A program made the position numbers and the translations under genes. Source: Dromaius novaehollandiae (Eukaryota; Chordata; Aves; Casuariiformes; Dromaiidae). Taken from it: 64,000 nucleotides of DNA. The first letter of the stretch is position 1, and the number at the start of each line of letters is the position of its first letter. Location: NCBI RefSeq assembly GCF_036370855.1, contig NC_088108.1:14407448-14471447 (forward strand), read 5' to 3'. The notes beneath the pieces were generated by a model, which was not told where the DNA came from, searched no databases, and saw only the letters and a list, made by a program, of their open reading frames with translations. Below are positions 19,906-33,165 of the stretch, in pieces.

Positions 19906-22690
19906 CAGAGTACTAATTATTCATTATCATTGGAAACGTAAATGGACAGATGGGCAAATCTCCAAGTTCTGGCCTCTGAAAAGCTATTTTGAAGGGAAGC
20001 AGTGGCCCATTAATAAAAACTGAAATCTCGTTACAGTGCCCATGCACAAGGGGATAAGTCAACCTTTTTAAAAAGGCCTTTGGAGCCCCGAGTTCACAAC
20101 CTGGCCACGTGGCACGGTGCGGCAGCAACTGGGGCTGCGGTAATTGGGACGCGCTGTGCAGGGTGGCTGCCTGGAGGGACCGGGGGCGGGAGGGCTGGCC
20201 CAGCACCCGGGGGGACGGGGATGGCTGCGTGGAGCCCAGGACTGCTGGAGCGATGGCTGGAAAGTCGTGCGTGGTCTGCCTGTGGCTCCTGCAGAGCAGG
20301 AGCTAGAAGAGTGAGAGGGAAGGAAGTGAGAGCAAGGCAGTGGTGCCACCATCTGATGTTTAGCATGGTGTGAAATGTTTGCAAACTCCCTGCAAAGATG
20401 TAGAGGTCCATTTGAAAAACATTCGGTCAGGATATGAAGCAGCGAGCGTGGTGTGAGGCCGCAGGCCACCTCTCCCTGCGGCACGGTGCCTTGTGCACCT
20501 GGGCTGCCCGTCTCCCACGTTTGGCAGAGCCTTTTGCTTGCACGCCTGGAACCGAGCAATGTTTGTTTAGGCTTTGGGGAAAAAGATTGTGTAAGCAACA
20601 GAGTGTTGATGTGGTGACTTCTCCCCTCAAGATAGCCTCTTTGTATTTATTTCCTTATCCTCTCTGTTTTCACCATCTGCTGCCACCCACTCTAATAGCT
20701 CCCATGCCAGAGCTCCTCTTCCTACTGGGATGCCGCCGAAGCGAGCTGAAGCATACCAGTGCCGAGGCTGCTCGCGAGCGCCTGGGGCTGCAGAGCCAGC
20801 CCCGGGGCGGCAGCTCTGCGCTGGGCTGCTGCTTCTGTCCGCAGACGGGGCTCTGGCATCCTCTCGAGTGCACAGCCCGTGATTGCGTCTTTGCGGTCTC
20901 GACGGCACGTGGAGGTGTGGAGTGCTCTCGGTGCTGGGTTACAGAAAGGAAAGGCTGTTCACTCCAGAGAGCGGGGAAGCGTTTGCCAGCCCCCTTCTTC
21001 TGCAGGGCAGGGGAGGATGGAGCCGCACGGCCCGTGGCAACCGGCTCGGCACCAGGAATGCCGCCTAAGCACCAGTGGCTGTCCTTCCTATGGAGGGCAG
21101 GTCCTGACCATGCAAGCCCGTCCGAGCTGGGGCTAGCATAGCAGGGAAATCACATCGGGAAACCTTGTCTCCTCCTTGGATCCCTTGCTGTCCAAGCCCA
21201 GGGGCCTCGCTGGCTGTCCTCGCCCACGGGACCCAATGACGAGGGGATGGCCACGTTGCAGGGCTGTGAGAGAACCTCCAGTCGAAGAATAAGGCCTGGG
21301 TACGTGAAAACGTTGCTATGTGGGCTGAGGTGAGCCATTCCTGTAGGAAGCTTTGCAGCGCACTCTGCAGATCCTGGATCATGCACTTGCTATAAAGCGC
21401 CTTTCCGTGCTGTGCAGTGCAGAGGGTGCTCTGTGTCAGTGGGGGACGTAACTCTTTATGTCACTAAGGAGAAGTTTTCAGTGGTTGGTATGAGGCTTTC
21501 CCTCTGCCATTGCCTTTTCAGGTGTCTCCTGTCTTTGCCAGGTCAGGAGGGAGCTGGCTAGCTCTGAGGGACAAAGTTGGGTCTTCTGCTGAGGTGGAAG
21601 GGCCCCATGATCACTGAAATGTAGTTTGGGCTTGGAAAAAGGTAGCTGAATAAATAGATCATGTTATGGGACTCAGATGGAGTGGGGAGGAGAGGAAGGA
21701 GCTGTCAGTGGATAACCTGTGTTTCCCCTGGGAAAGCACAGTGCAGATTGGTTTTTAAGTCAGAAGAGGAACAGAAATGGACCCTGAGGGAATGGAGACA
21801 TCTGTTGTAATGGCCAACCTTGCAGAATAAAAAAAGTCTCCCAGTGAGAGCATTCTTATGGACAGTCCTGGCCTCTTTCCTACTCTGGGGCTGTGAGATC
21901 ATGCGGATCTTCTGCCCTGCCCCACGGCAGCGCGGCCTGAAGAGGCTGTGGTGAGGGGCAAATCTATTTATAGATCTCAAATCCTCTTTGCTGCTGGGAC
22001 TCGCTGTAGATCTAGCATGCAGAGGGCTTCATGTTGAACGTGGAGGTTGCCTTGCTTTCAAGAGTCAGAGAGGAGATGTGGCTATAGAATGAGTAAAACT
22101 GGCTGAGAAAGAAGGAGACATTGTGTACCCAAAAGGAAAGGATGGTCAGGACGTGGGACATGAGAGGTGGGACCCGGAGTGGCCCTCAGAGAATGACTGA
22201 CGCACAACCCCCCATATAGTCTTGTGCTGCTTACTATAAAGAGTAATAGGAGTTTTTGCAGCCCTTACACCGCTGGTGTGGTGCCTTGCACCATTATCCT
22301 GAGAGGAGTTGCAGTGCCAGTGACTGGATTTTTGGGGTTCAGTGTTGGTCCTCATGCAGCTTTCCCTCTTGAGCTTTATTTCTTAGATGGGGAAGTTTGG
22401 GTCCATTGTGCTGCAGCCTAAACACAACCAGCTTGTAAATGTTTAGGAAGGGATGTGAGGGAAGATTTGCCAGATTTGTCTTAGCCTTCTTATGGTCTTG
22501 AGAATCCTTTTAACACACCTTGGAGATGCAAAGCTGTTGAGTGTTTTGATGTTTCTTCTCTTCCCTTTGCAATCAGAGAACAACTTACCTGGGAGGAGGC
22601 ATGCAGGGTCTTTCTATATCTCTTCTTTGCAAAACAGAATAGAGATTTCTTCCATCTCAGCCTGCTGTCTGCTTCGAGGTGCTCTGAGAT

Positions 22691-22730
22691 GCCATTTGGT
22701 ATGAGGATGTGCCATTTGGTATGAGGATGA
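22691..22730 (+). repeat. 20-base tandem duplication
   Basis: GCCATTTGGTATGAGGATGT is followed directly by a second copy differing only in the last base. Being nearly identical, the duplication is probably recent or stabilised by repair slippage. No function is suggested. Confidence 0.95.
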
Positions 22731-23776
22731 GGTATCCAGAGAGCACCTGGAGCTGTGCTGGACAGAGTCTCTGCACCAGCCCCTCTTCCAGGGCTGCCAA
22801 GGGGGAAAAGGTTTTGCTGCTAGAAAGAGACAGTGTGTGGCTGTTTGCAGTTACTTAGAAGATGGGTTTTAAACTTTCTAAATGAGTTGATTTCTCTAAC
22901 TGCAATTAGAAAAGTAATTTGTACCATGTTAAGCAGATAGGCCAGTATTGATTGTTGGGCTCCCTCCTGGATGCAGCATTGCTTACAAGGTAACTCATAG
23001 TATTTCCTTGAAGTGTCCTACCACATCTCTCTAGAGTCTCTGAATGGCTGACTCTGCCCTGACTGGTGGAGCAGTCACTGGACAAATGTCCTGCACTTCA
23101 GTGTCCACTTGATGTGTTTCTTTCTGGATAGATGAGGGTTAGGAGCATACTGATGTCTTCAGAGCATGGGTTTACTGGGGCCAGTAAATGCAGACAGATG
23201 GTTACAACTGGATTAAAGCAATGCAATTGCTAAGCAGAGTGTGGCACTTGGCCCTTCAGCCTCTTGCCCTTCAGGGATGGGGCATGGCACCCCCTTTCTC
23301 CCCCTCAGGATCGGCACCAAGAGGCTCCCCTGGGGCAGAGGGGAGGCCCCAGTTTGTACTTGAACAGCTGGGGGTATCTGGAGCATGGAAGCTACCAGGG
23401 CGCATGGCTGCCTCCTCTTCCTCACCCCTGCTGGGTCGCTTCTCATGTCTTGGTGCCAGCATCCTGCTGCCCCATCCCTCTCTGCAGACTCCCCTTGGCT
23501 GGGGCAGGCTGCAGTGCTGCTGGCTGGTGCTGCATCTCGCAGACCACAGTTCAGACCTCGTAGCAATAGGGCTCAAATCCGGGATGCCTGACACAGGCCT
23601 ACGGTGCCTTGTATCTGGCCTTGTTATGTCAGCTCTACCCAGCTAATGGTTTTGATCTGTAGCCAATTGTTAATGTTTATCTTGCTGATATATTCCCTTT
23701 ATTCTTTTATAAGTGAAGTGTACCTCAGTTGGAGTTTTTCTTGTCTCTTCTTTCCAAGGTGCAGTGTTTCTTCCTG

Positions 23777-23794
23777 TTTTTTTTTTTTTTTTTT
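23777..23794 (+). repeat. T18 homopolymer
   Basis: Eighteen T lie at the end of a T/C-rich stretch (from about 23700) inside intron 3. It could be the complement of an old poly(A) tail. No adjacent element is recognisable. Confidence 0.9.
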
Positions 23795-26721
23795 AATGAT
23801 ACTGTAGTTTGACAGGATGGCTTCTAAGCAAGTAAGAAACTTCTGTATTGCTGCCTTGCCATTTATATTTCACTGATTCAGTGCTGACATCCAAAGTTTG
23901 AGTTCTGATCTTGGGTTCACAGCGGCTCCCTTTGTTGAGATGTTCCCCTGAGATGTTTGGTGCTCGGGGTGTCACACATCGGTGCATCTGTTGTCTCGTC
24001 TTATCTCCTGCAGGTAAGGGCTTGTCAGTTATTTTGTGGCCATCAGGGCAGAAGGGTTGAAACAGTCAGAATAATACAATTATGGTACTGCCCTATGTCA
24101 AACATGTTGAAGCTGAAACCATTAGTGAGGCCCTCTCCACCTGGCAAGATCCAAGAGGAAGACATTCGTTTACAGTGGGAGTAGCTTTGGCCATGGTAGC
24201 AGTAGAAGTTGTTAAGTTGTCGAAATTGAAATTTCAGAACTTGACATTCCATCCAGAATTTAGGAAAGAAAAACTCTTCCGCTACGGATGGGTTACAAAA
24301 TGCCGGAGTTCCCTGTGGGACAGATGCTCGCAAGCTCTTTGTATAAGCTGAGGGTGGTGGGGCGCAGTGGGCCAGCTCTGTGGTGTCCGTGGTGGGCTGA
24401 GGGCTGGGGTAGGATGGCTGCTCATCACTCAGCAGAAGCAGCAGGCGCTTTCCGCTTCGGCTCGCTGCAGGGACCTGCGAGTGGCCTCACAAAAATGCTG
24501 TTTTTTCACCTGTGCATCATGAAGCTACCCATGGTCTGTAGCATAAGCATTACCTAAATCTACTGTGTGTGTGCTAGAAACAGTGGATGACAAGCCCATT
24601 TGTCCCTTGTGTTTTGTTATGACTTTCCAGATTTCGGGACTGTGTGTTTCATCCGTTTTTCTGGCTTAATGTTCCACCTTTACTAACTTCTCATCTTTTC
24701 TTTCTGATCTGACTTCATACCTTATATTGATTACTCCAGGGAGGGATTTTCCTCTTTCTTAGAGAAAATCCATGTCTTATCTCAGATTTTTGTCTTTTTG
24801 GGGATTCCTTGATGAGTTTTTATTTGAAGCCGAGGCATTGTCTGAACAGCATTTTTTTCTATTTACTTTTCAGGGCATTAGGGACCCTGCTCTGTCTTGT
24901 CAAAATGCTGAAGTTAAGATCTATGAACAAATAGAAGAAGGTTGTCTTCCCCTAAGGTGCAGCTCTCTGACGGCAGCTTTGCCGCGGCATTGCACGGACC
25001 CTGATGCTCCCCTCTCTTGTGTGGAAATCCCAGTTGTGCTTCTGCTTAAACCCACGTTGTACGGGGTGAGGGAGTTTTGTGTGAAAAGGCATGTACACAT
25101 CAGAAGGCATGTGAGCAATGCAGGCTTGACAGCTATGCCTAAGGGTGAAAGTCTTCTCTTAAATAAGTTATGAATTTGCTTAGGGCAACAAGCCTGTATG
25201 AAAGCTTCAGGGATATCACAAGCACTCCAGAGGGGTCAGAAACCCATTGTGAAAGAGATTCATCGCTTTTGGCTTGACACAGCACCTGGGCCTCAGGTCC
25301 CCGCAACATCCCTCGGGGCAGCAGCGCTGCGAGCGAGCCTGTGCCCTGGCAGGGTCCGCGGCAGCGCGAGAAGGGCTGTGAGCAGGCAGCAGGTCCCAGC
25401 CCAGCAGCTCCCTCCGGGAGGCAGTCGCGCAGCCCAAGCAGGTCACCAAAGACAAAGTCGTCCTTGGACTCTGCTCTCCTGGGACCTCCAGAGGGGTCGT
25501 GTCCAAGCCTGCAGGGCTGCAGGGATTGGGAAGGGGAAGGTGTTTCTTGCACTCCTTTGGATGCTTTTCTTTAGATAATACCTAATTTGCTGTGCATGTT
25601 TCCAGTGAACCACTCTGAGGAGCCTGTCCCAAGCCTCCATCCCCTCCTTGTATCTGTGTATATAGATAAGAAGTAAGATTCTCCCAAAAGGTGAGAAATT
25701 TTCAAGGAGAGTGAACTGATTTGGAGGAATTTTTATGTCAGTAATTCGTAGCATCTCGGAGCTTTAATCCTAAACCAGATGCCTGCTCTGGACCAGTGCA
25801 AGCATTGTGCAGCCCATGCCTGCTCCAAGGGGAATACGGTGGGTATGGGCTAGAGACAGGATGACAGCATTTGTTTATAATGAGTTTGGAAGGGGTTGGC
25901 TGATGTTTAAGCATGTTGAACATGTGTTGGATGGTTTTAAGAACGTTAGTAGATGGTGTCCTAGATGGCTATAAACTGCTTGCAAGGATGTCTTTATTGA
26001 TCTGTTGGATTATGGCGACTATCCATTTATTAGAATTTCACTTTGTTTAGTCCCATGTAAAGGATTTATAATGTGTCTTTAATACAGACTGTGAAGGAAG
26101 ACTTCTTTTTTTCTCCAATTGTTTTATTAGGTATTACTGAGTTTAAGAACAGCTTTAGTTCGTTCTGGGGAGCTAGTAGAGAAATAACTTGTCAAATAAT
26201 GAGGAAATAGCAGTTATTTTATCCGTTGAGCAAGAGCATGAAATATTTACAGCAGTTCATGGACCTGTATAGATGCACTGATCGTATCTGTTGAGGTGAA
26301 GTCATTGTTGGTGAATTTTAGACCTATTCCATCTGGAAGGAGAGATCGAATTGCATCTACCTGGGTCCCCACTGCGGGGAGATTAATGCTGTTGATCCAG
26401 ACCTGTTAGAGTGTTAATGTTGTTTCATTCACTTAAAGCTTGTTGCTTGATTAAATAAAAGCATTGGAATTTTAGTGAGGCTCTGGGAGGTGCATAGGGC
26501 TTTGGGGAGGGAACTGCTGCAGGACTGTGCGGGCTGAACCCTACAGGACCCCATAAAGAAATACGGTTAAAAGTAGGAGTGAAATTACCACCTTGTTGAG
26601 GTCAATGGCAAAACTCTCACTGAGTCTGGGGCCAAGAATTTGCTCTAATGATTTATTTGTCTGTGTATACTAACCTGTTATCAACTTTAAAAATTGTGCC
26701 TTTTGAAGGACACACAGCTAA

Positions 26722-26748
26722 TTTTTTTTTTTTTTTTTAAAAAAAAAA
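26722..26748. repeat. T17A10 self-complementary tract
   Basis: Seventeen T are followed directly by ten A, a self-complementary block able to extrude as a hairpin or arise from head-to-head joining of two poly(A) tails. It lies in intron 3. Confidence 0.9.
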
Positions 26749-29700
26749 GAAGTAGTAGTGCTTTTGTGGAGTACTGGGAAAGGCAAGCACAGAGCATAGC
26801 CTAGAGCAAGTTTTTAATGTGCAATTTGCATTGTGAGAAAAGGACACCCCGTTCATTTTACCTTCTGGGAGAACATAATTCAAACCAAAGTGATGAGAAC
26901 ACAGGCTTGGAAAAAGCGTGTTTTGGGGGATTTTTCGTCCCCCCACCCCACCCCCCTAACCTGCCAGAAACTCCTGTTGATGAAAGTTCAGACTGAATCA
27001 GTCACTGAGTTGATTGATGATTGAAGCGAAGTAAATTGTGTCTGAAAATTAAGAGACACTATTTCAACCTTGTAAGAGTCGTTTCAGATACCTCCTTGTT
27101 GGAAGGATCAGTTGCAATTCTGATACGAGAAACTGTCAAGGAAAGGATCTGATGACCATAAGAGTAAAACCCGGCAATGCGCAAAGGGGAAAGTGGCAAA
27201 GGCTCTGCACAAGGCTTGCTGCTGTTGCCTGGGCCCTTGTCGAGGAAGTTGTTAGTATCCATACAGAATAGATCAGTTTTTTGCAGTTGTGTATTCCTAT
27301 TTACTCACCGAAGACGTGTCTCTGGTAGAGCTGTGAATGTCCCTTTAGCCAGTGAAGGCCACTGCCCTGTACTAAAAAAAGAAAAAGGAAAAAAAAGAAA
27401 AGGTGCAAGTTTCTCTTTTCACATGGGTCGTCCTGTTCTCTGCAAAGGGACTGTGCACGTGTGGGAACTGAAGTGCGAGCACTCATGTTTGAAAGATCAG
27501 AGCTCTCTCCTTTGAGGAGATGTATCTGATCTCAGCATTGAGAATTTGGAGAAGCCTTTTTCTCAAGACAAAGATCCTGTGTCCTTGCACGTGGAAGGGT
27601 TAAAGAACAAAAGCACAAAACCTTGTCTCTTTTCCTCGTCAATCTCCCTGACATTATGAGAGAAGCTTTCTGATCAGTTCTTTTTATGTAATGTAACATT
27701 AATACCATTAAGTCTACTTTGGCAAGGAAAGTTACATATAATTAATTTGAAAATCAGGAAAGTGGATGTGATTTTTTTACAAAAGAGTGTTTTTTAGCTG
27801 CAGAAGGTAATGCTCTGGCATGGCAGCACTGCAAATGGGACCTCCTCATCTCTGGGTAGGCAGGAGCAGAAGAGGAAGGTCCTTCTCTACTGCATTCCTT
27901 CCAATGGTGCTGGAGGTCCCTCGCTGGGACCAGTTCTCCTGTGCACTCAGCGCAGAGCAAGAGGTGCATGTCCCAAGTTGCTGCCAGCCAGAAGTGTGAC
28001 TGAATACAACCAGCAAGAAATGGTGGACAAGGTGGGGCAGATATAAGGTTAGGAGTATGCAAATGCCTCTTAATACATGCAAAGCAAGTTGGTTGAGCCA
28101 GGCAGAAGTATTTTTAAGCCTCTGCCTCCATCCACTGTTCTTTTTTAAGACCTTACCTCCATTAGAGTTGTTATTATTTTGATGCAAAATGCATTAAAAA
28201 GAAAAAGAAAAAAAGCCTAAACCCTATCCTGACTGATTTCTTCCCAGAAAGATGTTTAATTTTGTATGTATAATTGAAAGAGGCTAAATATAGCTGTATT
28301 AATATTAATGGGCCTTCTGTTGGAGTCAATACAAGAGTTGCTGTTCAAGGCAATTAAGCTTTACCTTTTCACATCTAGGATTTCAGTGTTTAGAGATGAC
28401 ATTAGTTGTGTGACCTGCATCCAAGATGGAATAAACTAAAGGCATGCCATTATCTGTCTAGTATGATATCCCATATATTTAATGCTGTTTGCTGACAGGC
28501 AGTTTGTCTTCAGCAAGGGTGATCTCTCAGAAGTGGGATTGCTGTTTTAATAGAGCAGAAATCAGATCCAAGCTTCAAAATGTAGAATATATGTGCACAG
28601 ATGCATGCACGTTCTTGCCTAACTTCTTTGTGTAGGTATCAGAGAAAGAAAACGTATTTGCCCCATGGACCTGTTGTTTGTAGCTGTGTCAGACCCCAAA
28701 CCAAAATGAATAGGTGCAGTAAGGTAAAGTTCTGCAACCAGTTGTGGCTGGTTTCAGGAGGCTCAGAGGTTTGCAGAAGGACTGTCCCAACAGGAGATGC
28801 CCGTTCTGTGTCTTTGGAGGAACCAAGTGACTAGAGTATCTCCCTGTTGTGTTCAGAAGGTGGGCATCTCCCATTTCTGCTGCATCGTTAGCTGCTGGGG
28901 ACAAGGGGAAGTGATTTTGGTGGCTCTTCATAGGCCCTGCTCTTCTTTGCACCATCTCCATCCTGAAGTTGGGCAGGAGAAACAGGACTGTCACTAGCTC
29001 ATGTGCAGAGGTGCATGGGGCAGAGTGCTCTTTGCACCCTTTTCCTGGGCCCACCCTCTCTGCATGCATCTACAGGGCTAGTCACAACCTTCACGTCATT
29101 AAAGCACTGCAAAGCACAGGGAAAGCAAATCCTGTCCAGAGATCTGAGCTGCTGTAGGGAGTGTGTGCATGGGGAATTAGGTCGAGGCTTTAAAGATGAA
29201 AACAAGTCAGTTTGCATTAATAACAAAGGCAAAATGATGATGCACTTGATTTCTAAAGCACTCCCTTTCAAGAGAAAGGTATCACTAGGATAACATGACA
29301 AGAGTCCTGGCAGTGGTTAAATTGCCCTGCATTGCTGCTTTGTGGAAGCTGCAGATCCTCACTGCTCCAGTTAACAAAGAAGCTGTTAGACGCTCTAAAA
29401 TCTCTCACTGATAAGGGCTGTCTGAATCTTGCCTTTCCACTAAATTTGATCATTGTCAGATTTTACTTCCTTCATCTGGACACTAATAACTGCCCTTGAG
29501 AAGGAGCTGCAATCACTGCTCCTTGTCACTCTCCTCCAGGAGCAGAGGTTAACCTGCGCCACTGTTATCCCTCCCCTAGGGCATGTGGTCAAAGCCAGGG
29601 CTGCTAAAAGCAGCTCCCAGACCTCCAAGGGGGGTTGGCTCTGCTGGGGTGAGCTTGGGCTCACCTCTTCTCCTGGGATGGGGTTTCCCATAAATTTTGA

Positions 29701-30879
29701 AGCTTTGAGTGGGTTTTTCTCCAATGCATTAAACATTTTGGTTGCTGGAAGCCCTTTACTCCCCTGGAATAAGCATCCAGGCAAGGGGGGAAGAGTTTTC
29801 AGTGGCTTTCATTTGTTTTGGCTGTTGAACCTCAACATCATCTTAAATAGGGAAGGATAAGATGAAATCAAATGGCATTCTGGCAGAGTTGGTGGCCACG
29901 TTCCTAACAGGTGTAAATTGGTTTTGAACTCCAGATGGCCCTTCTGAAGTCAGCCTTGGCTCTATGGATTTACACCAGGTGACCCTGAGCCCAGCAGACT
30001 CTTATTTCCTATTATAGATGACAACATCCTTGCAAAAAGCTTTTGGCTTGACAGCAAAGGATTGTTCCTTGGTACACTTGAGGGCCAGCCAAAACTGGGC
30101 TGAGTCCCGCCTAGCCTGTATTCATTGAACAAGGGCAAGCCAAGCTGTATATTAAGGAACAAGGAAATTGCACAAGTTAAATTTAAAAAACTCATTTAGC
30201 TAAAGTAGCGCAAGCCCCCATGAATATTTATCTGGTGTTATGGAAGCATGTTGGACTCCCACCTACTTTATTAAATTGATTTTCAATAAAAATGCTTGTG
30301 GAAGACATTTGATTAATGGCTGGTGGGACGGTACAATTAACATGAAGTCTAGAGTCAGCAAGACGTGTCCCCTAAGCTCGCATGTCTCTGCTGGAGGCTG
30401 AGCTGAGAAAGTGTTTAGAAACTTTCTCTGAGGTACAGTAGCAATGTTTATTCACTTGGTTTCCCTGGCGGGGTGAACGAGAACTGGTCCCTTGCCGTTG
30501 TTTGGTTGGTGTGTGGTTTTATCAAGGGGCCTCCATCAGAAGCAGAAGGCTGAGGTGAGGTCCTGGCCTGGCCTTGCAGCTGGTGTGACTTTTGGTGCCA
30601 GGACACTCTGCCTTTTTCTGTGCTTTCACATGCACCTAGAAGGCTACACCTGGGAATTGGGCAAAGCGGACCGCTTTAGTGATGGTGTAGGCTTTGCCTG
30701 AGGCTCCCTGGGCCTTTGCATTTAAATGCACCGGGGATTAGCTCCATCAGCCTCTTGATTCACTCGGCTCCCAGCAATTTGCCTGGTTGGATTTGTTTCC
30801 CAAAGGAAGGTACTTTGAAACTCTGGTGTCACAGCTCTTTTAAAAAGCTCTAGTGTGGTTTCCCATCGAGCCACGGCTG

Positions 30880-31440
30880 CATCCCTGCAACGAGCAGCCT
30901 GGGAGCTCTCGCGGGAGCTGAGCACGGCGCAGCCGAGGGTCACGCGAGCCGCGGTATGCAGGGCCCTGCCATGTACGACTGAGCCTGGGCAGTGTGGGAA
31001 CACCTCGTGTGCAAGGAGCAAACCCAGTTTAGCACTCCCTGGGCGGGGTTGGGGGCTGCCTGCACATCCCGGTTGGAAGGAGACAACCCCAGGCGTGTTA
31101 GATGTGTCCGTGCATGCATCTGTCCGTGAGGTCGGAGAGGGACTCGAACGCGATGCAGCGCTGCCCCAGGGGTTCCCCCGGTGCTGGTGAGGGAGCCCCG
31201 GCACCGTGCCTTTCCGCAGTCCTGCCACCCCCTCGCTCGCTGCGCCTGTGCCCGGGGGGGGGCGGGAGCCGGGCTGTGGGGCGACCGCCAGCCGCGTCCG
31301 GGGCCGCCTCGCACAGGGCCCGGACCTGATGGCATCCGTGCTGGGGGGGAGTGCGCTGAGTCGGATGGCGCTTCCCTTGCTGCGGTTGCGTTGCCAGGGA
31401 GCTGGGCTGAGCCTGGACATGGTACGGGGAGCGACAGGAG
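30880..31440. promoter_or_regulatory. CpG-rich block inside intron 3
   Basis: About 560 bases contain dense CpG (GCGGGAGCTGAGCACGGCGC, CACGCGAGCCGCGG, GGCGGGAGCCGGGC and similar words) in an intron that is otherwise CpG-poor. Intragenic islands of this kind often mark alternative promoters, enhancers or noncoding transcripts. Long open frames here, on both strands, follow from the base composition and resemble no known protein. Confidence 0.45.
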
Positions 31441-31651
31441 CAGAAAGGAAGGGAAAAAGAGCACATGCTGGCCAATATTTATATGATAGAAGAAAATAGA
31501 GAGGTCTGGTTGAAAACAGAAGCTGAGAAAAGGCAGCTTGGCAACCAGCATATTTCTGGAGACAGCTTTCTCCTCAGCAGGCTGTGGATCGGTTAAGAAA
31601 CCTGTCAATAAAGCACACTTGCATTCACTTTCTCTAATAAATATATATTTA

Positions 31652-31670
31652 AGAGAGAGAGAGAGAGAGA
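31652..31670 (+). repeat. (AG)n microsatellite
   Basis: About nine AG units follow an AT-rich leader (AAATATATATTTA). It is likely polymorphic in length. No link to gene function is visible. Confidence 0.9.
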
Positions 31671-32999
31671 TGTTTCTTGAAAACTTCTGCTAGGAGATGT
31701 CTAATTCTGAAGAGATGGGATGGAAAATGACATCCCAAATGGAAGCAGAGTTGCCATGGGAACTGGAACGCTTTGAATGCATGTCTCTAAAACAAGAAAA
31801 CATCCCCAGCAGAGGAAATTAAAAATTACATCTGGAGGTATCTGCCCTCTGCTCATCTCTGATGGGAGTATTAGAGCATTATGCAGCATATTATAATTCA
31901 TGTAGTGGGCAGAACTGAAAATTTGGTATTTATTGCCCTGCGTAACAGCGATAAACAAAGAGCCTCGCTGTCCACAGGACAGACAATGCTATTGTCTGAA
32001 AATTGCTGTGGAGTGGAAGATTTAGAGTCATAATGGAGTTTCCTCTAAAAGGGTTTTGCTCACTCGAGGATAAAACAATAGCCCAAGCACGCAAATAAGC
32101 CTGTCTCGCAGCGTTTGGATTACCCGGCTATTCCCAACAGATGCAGGTGCACTGCCCTGTTTGCTAGCCAAGGACTTTCCTAGGAGGGACAGGGAAGCCA
32201 GATGAGGAGCACGACGGGAGGGCGTAGCGCGTGTCCAGGGATTTATCTTGCATTTTGGAGACACTCTGCTTATTCTTGCAGCTCTAGGACAGAAAGCGAA
32301 GGATGAGTTATCCGGTGCAAGGAAAGGGGAGGACGTTGCAGTCTGGGCCAGGCGGGTGCTCGTTAGCCTATTCCCCGGTGCGTGGGCATGCGGACAGCGT
32401 TTGCAGAGGGGACACTAGGTTGGTCCGGGCTGGGCAGGGCTGCGAGGAGTGCGTGACAACCTGCCCTGCTGCCCAGCGGGGCTCCGGCGTCAGAGGAAGT
32501 GCTGAACTGGCCATTGCAAGGCCATGCGGGTCAGGGGGAGTTGTCTGTACGATATGTTGGCACTGCTGCAATCTAAATGAGCAGTGACCATGCAGGCCAA
32601 TGACCTGTGTATCACAGGGGAAGAGAGTTCAGTGGAAACCTTGGCTCTGTGCACAGCTCAGCAGTCAAAAAGGCAAAGTAAACCCTGGGGTTTGTGACGA
32701 AGGGAGAACATCTGTCTGCTGTTGCCCAGACAGGGGATGAAGGGGGCCAGAAGTGTCACCAATGGCACACGGTTTCCGGAGCTGATGAAGTTCCCCCGCT
32801 GGAGGAGACGCCAGCCAGGAACTAAAGGAGGCAATAAGGGAACTACAGTGCAAATTACTGCGATGCTCCCAGCAATGGTTTTCTTGTATCTTCCTCTCAG
32901 TACCTGGCATTGGTCTCAGGGGACAGGCTTGAGAATTAGACAGGCTGCTGCTCGCAGCTCTACAGCAAGCCCCATTGAGGTTTTTCTGGTTTGGGTGGA

Positions 33000-33032
33000 C
33001 TTTTTTTGTTTTCTTTTGTTTGTTTGTTTTTT
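33000..33032 (+). repeat. T-rich / (TTTG)n tract
   Basis: T runs are broken by single G or C, with TTTG units near the end. A MIR-like fragment lies about 90 bases downstream. It is a simple low-complexity tract in intron 3. Confidence 0.75.
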
Positions 33033-33089
33033 GGCAATCCGCAGCCTGGAGCAAGAACCATGCCCAAGACGCATGGGAAAGCAGGGCTG

Positions 33090-33165
33090 AGGCCGAAAGG
33101 CAGAGGGGGAAACTGAGGCATGGCAGAACTGCCTTGCACAGGCAGTACCATAGCGTGGATCAGCA
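33090..33165 (+). repeat. MIR-like SINE fragment
   Basis: GGCAGAGGGGGAAACTGAGGCATGGCAGAACTGCCTTGCACAGG resembles the plus-sense MIR core (gaggaaactgaggcacagagag, then cttgcccaagg). It is short and diverged, so the assignment is tentative. Confidence 0.45.

Noticed and set aside
20434..21141. 235-codon plus-strand open frame in intron 3
   Set aside because: Cys/Arg/Gly-rich low-similarity translation in a GC-rich stretch; no homologue recognised and no conserved motif.
30722..31608. Minus-strand open frames of 232 and 222 codons in the intron 3 island
   Set aside because: They overlap each other in different frames over CpG-rich DNA and are Pro/Ser/Arg-rich without domain features.
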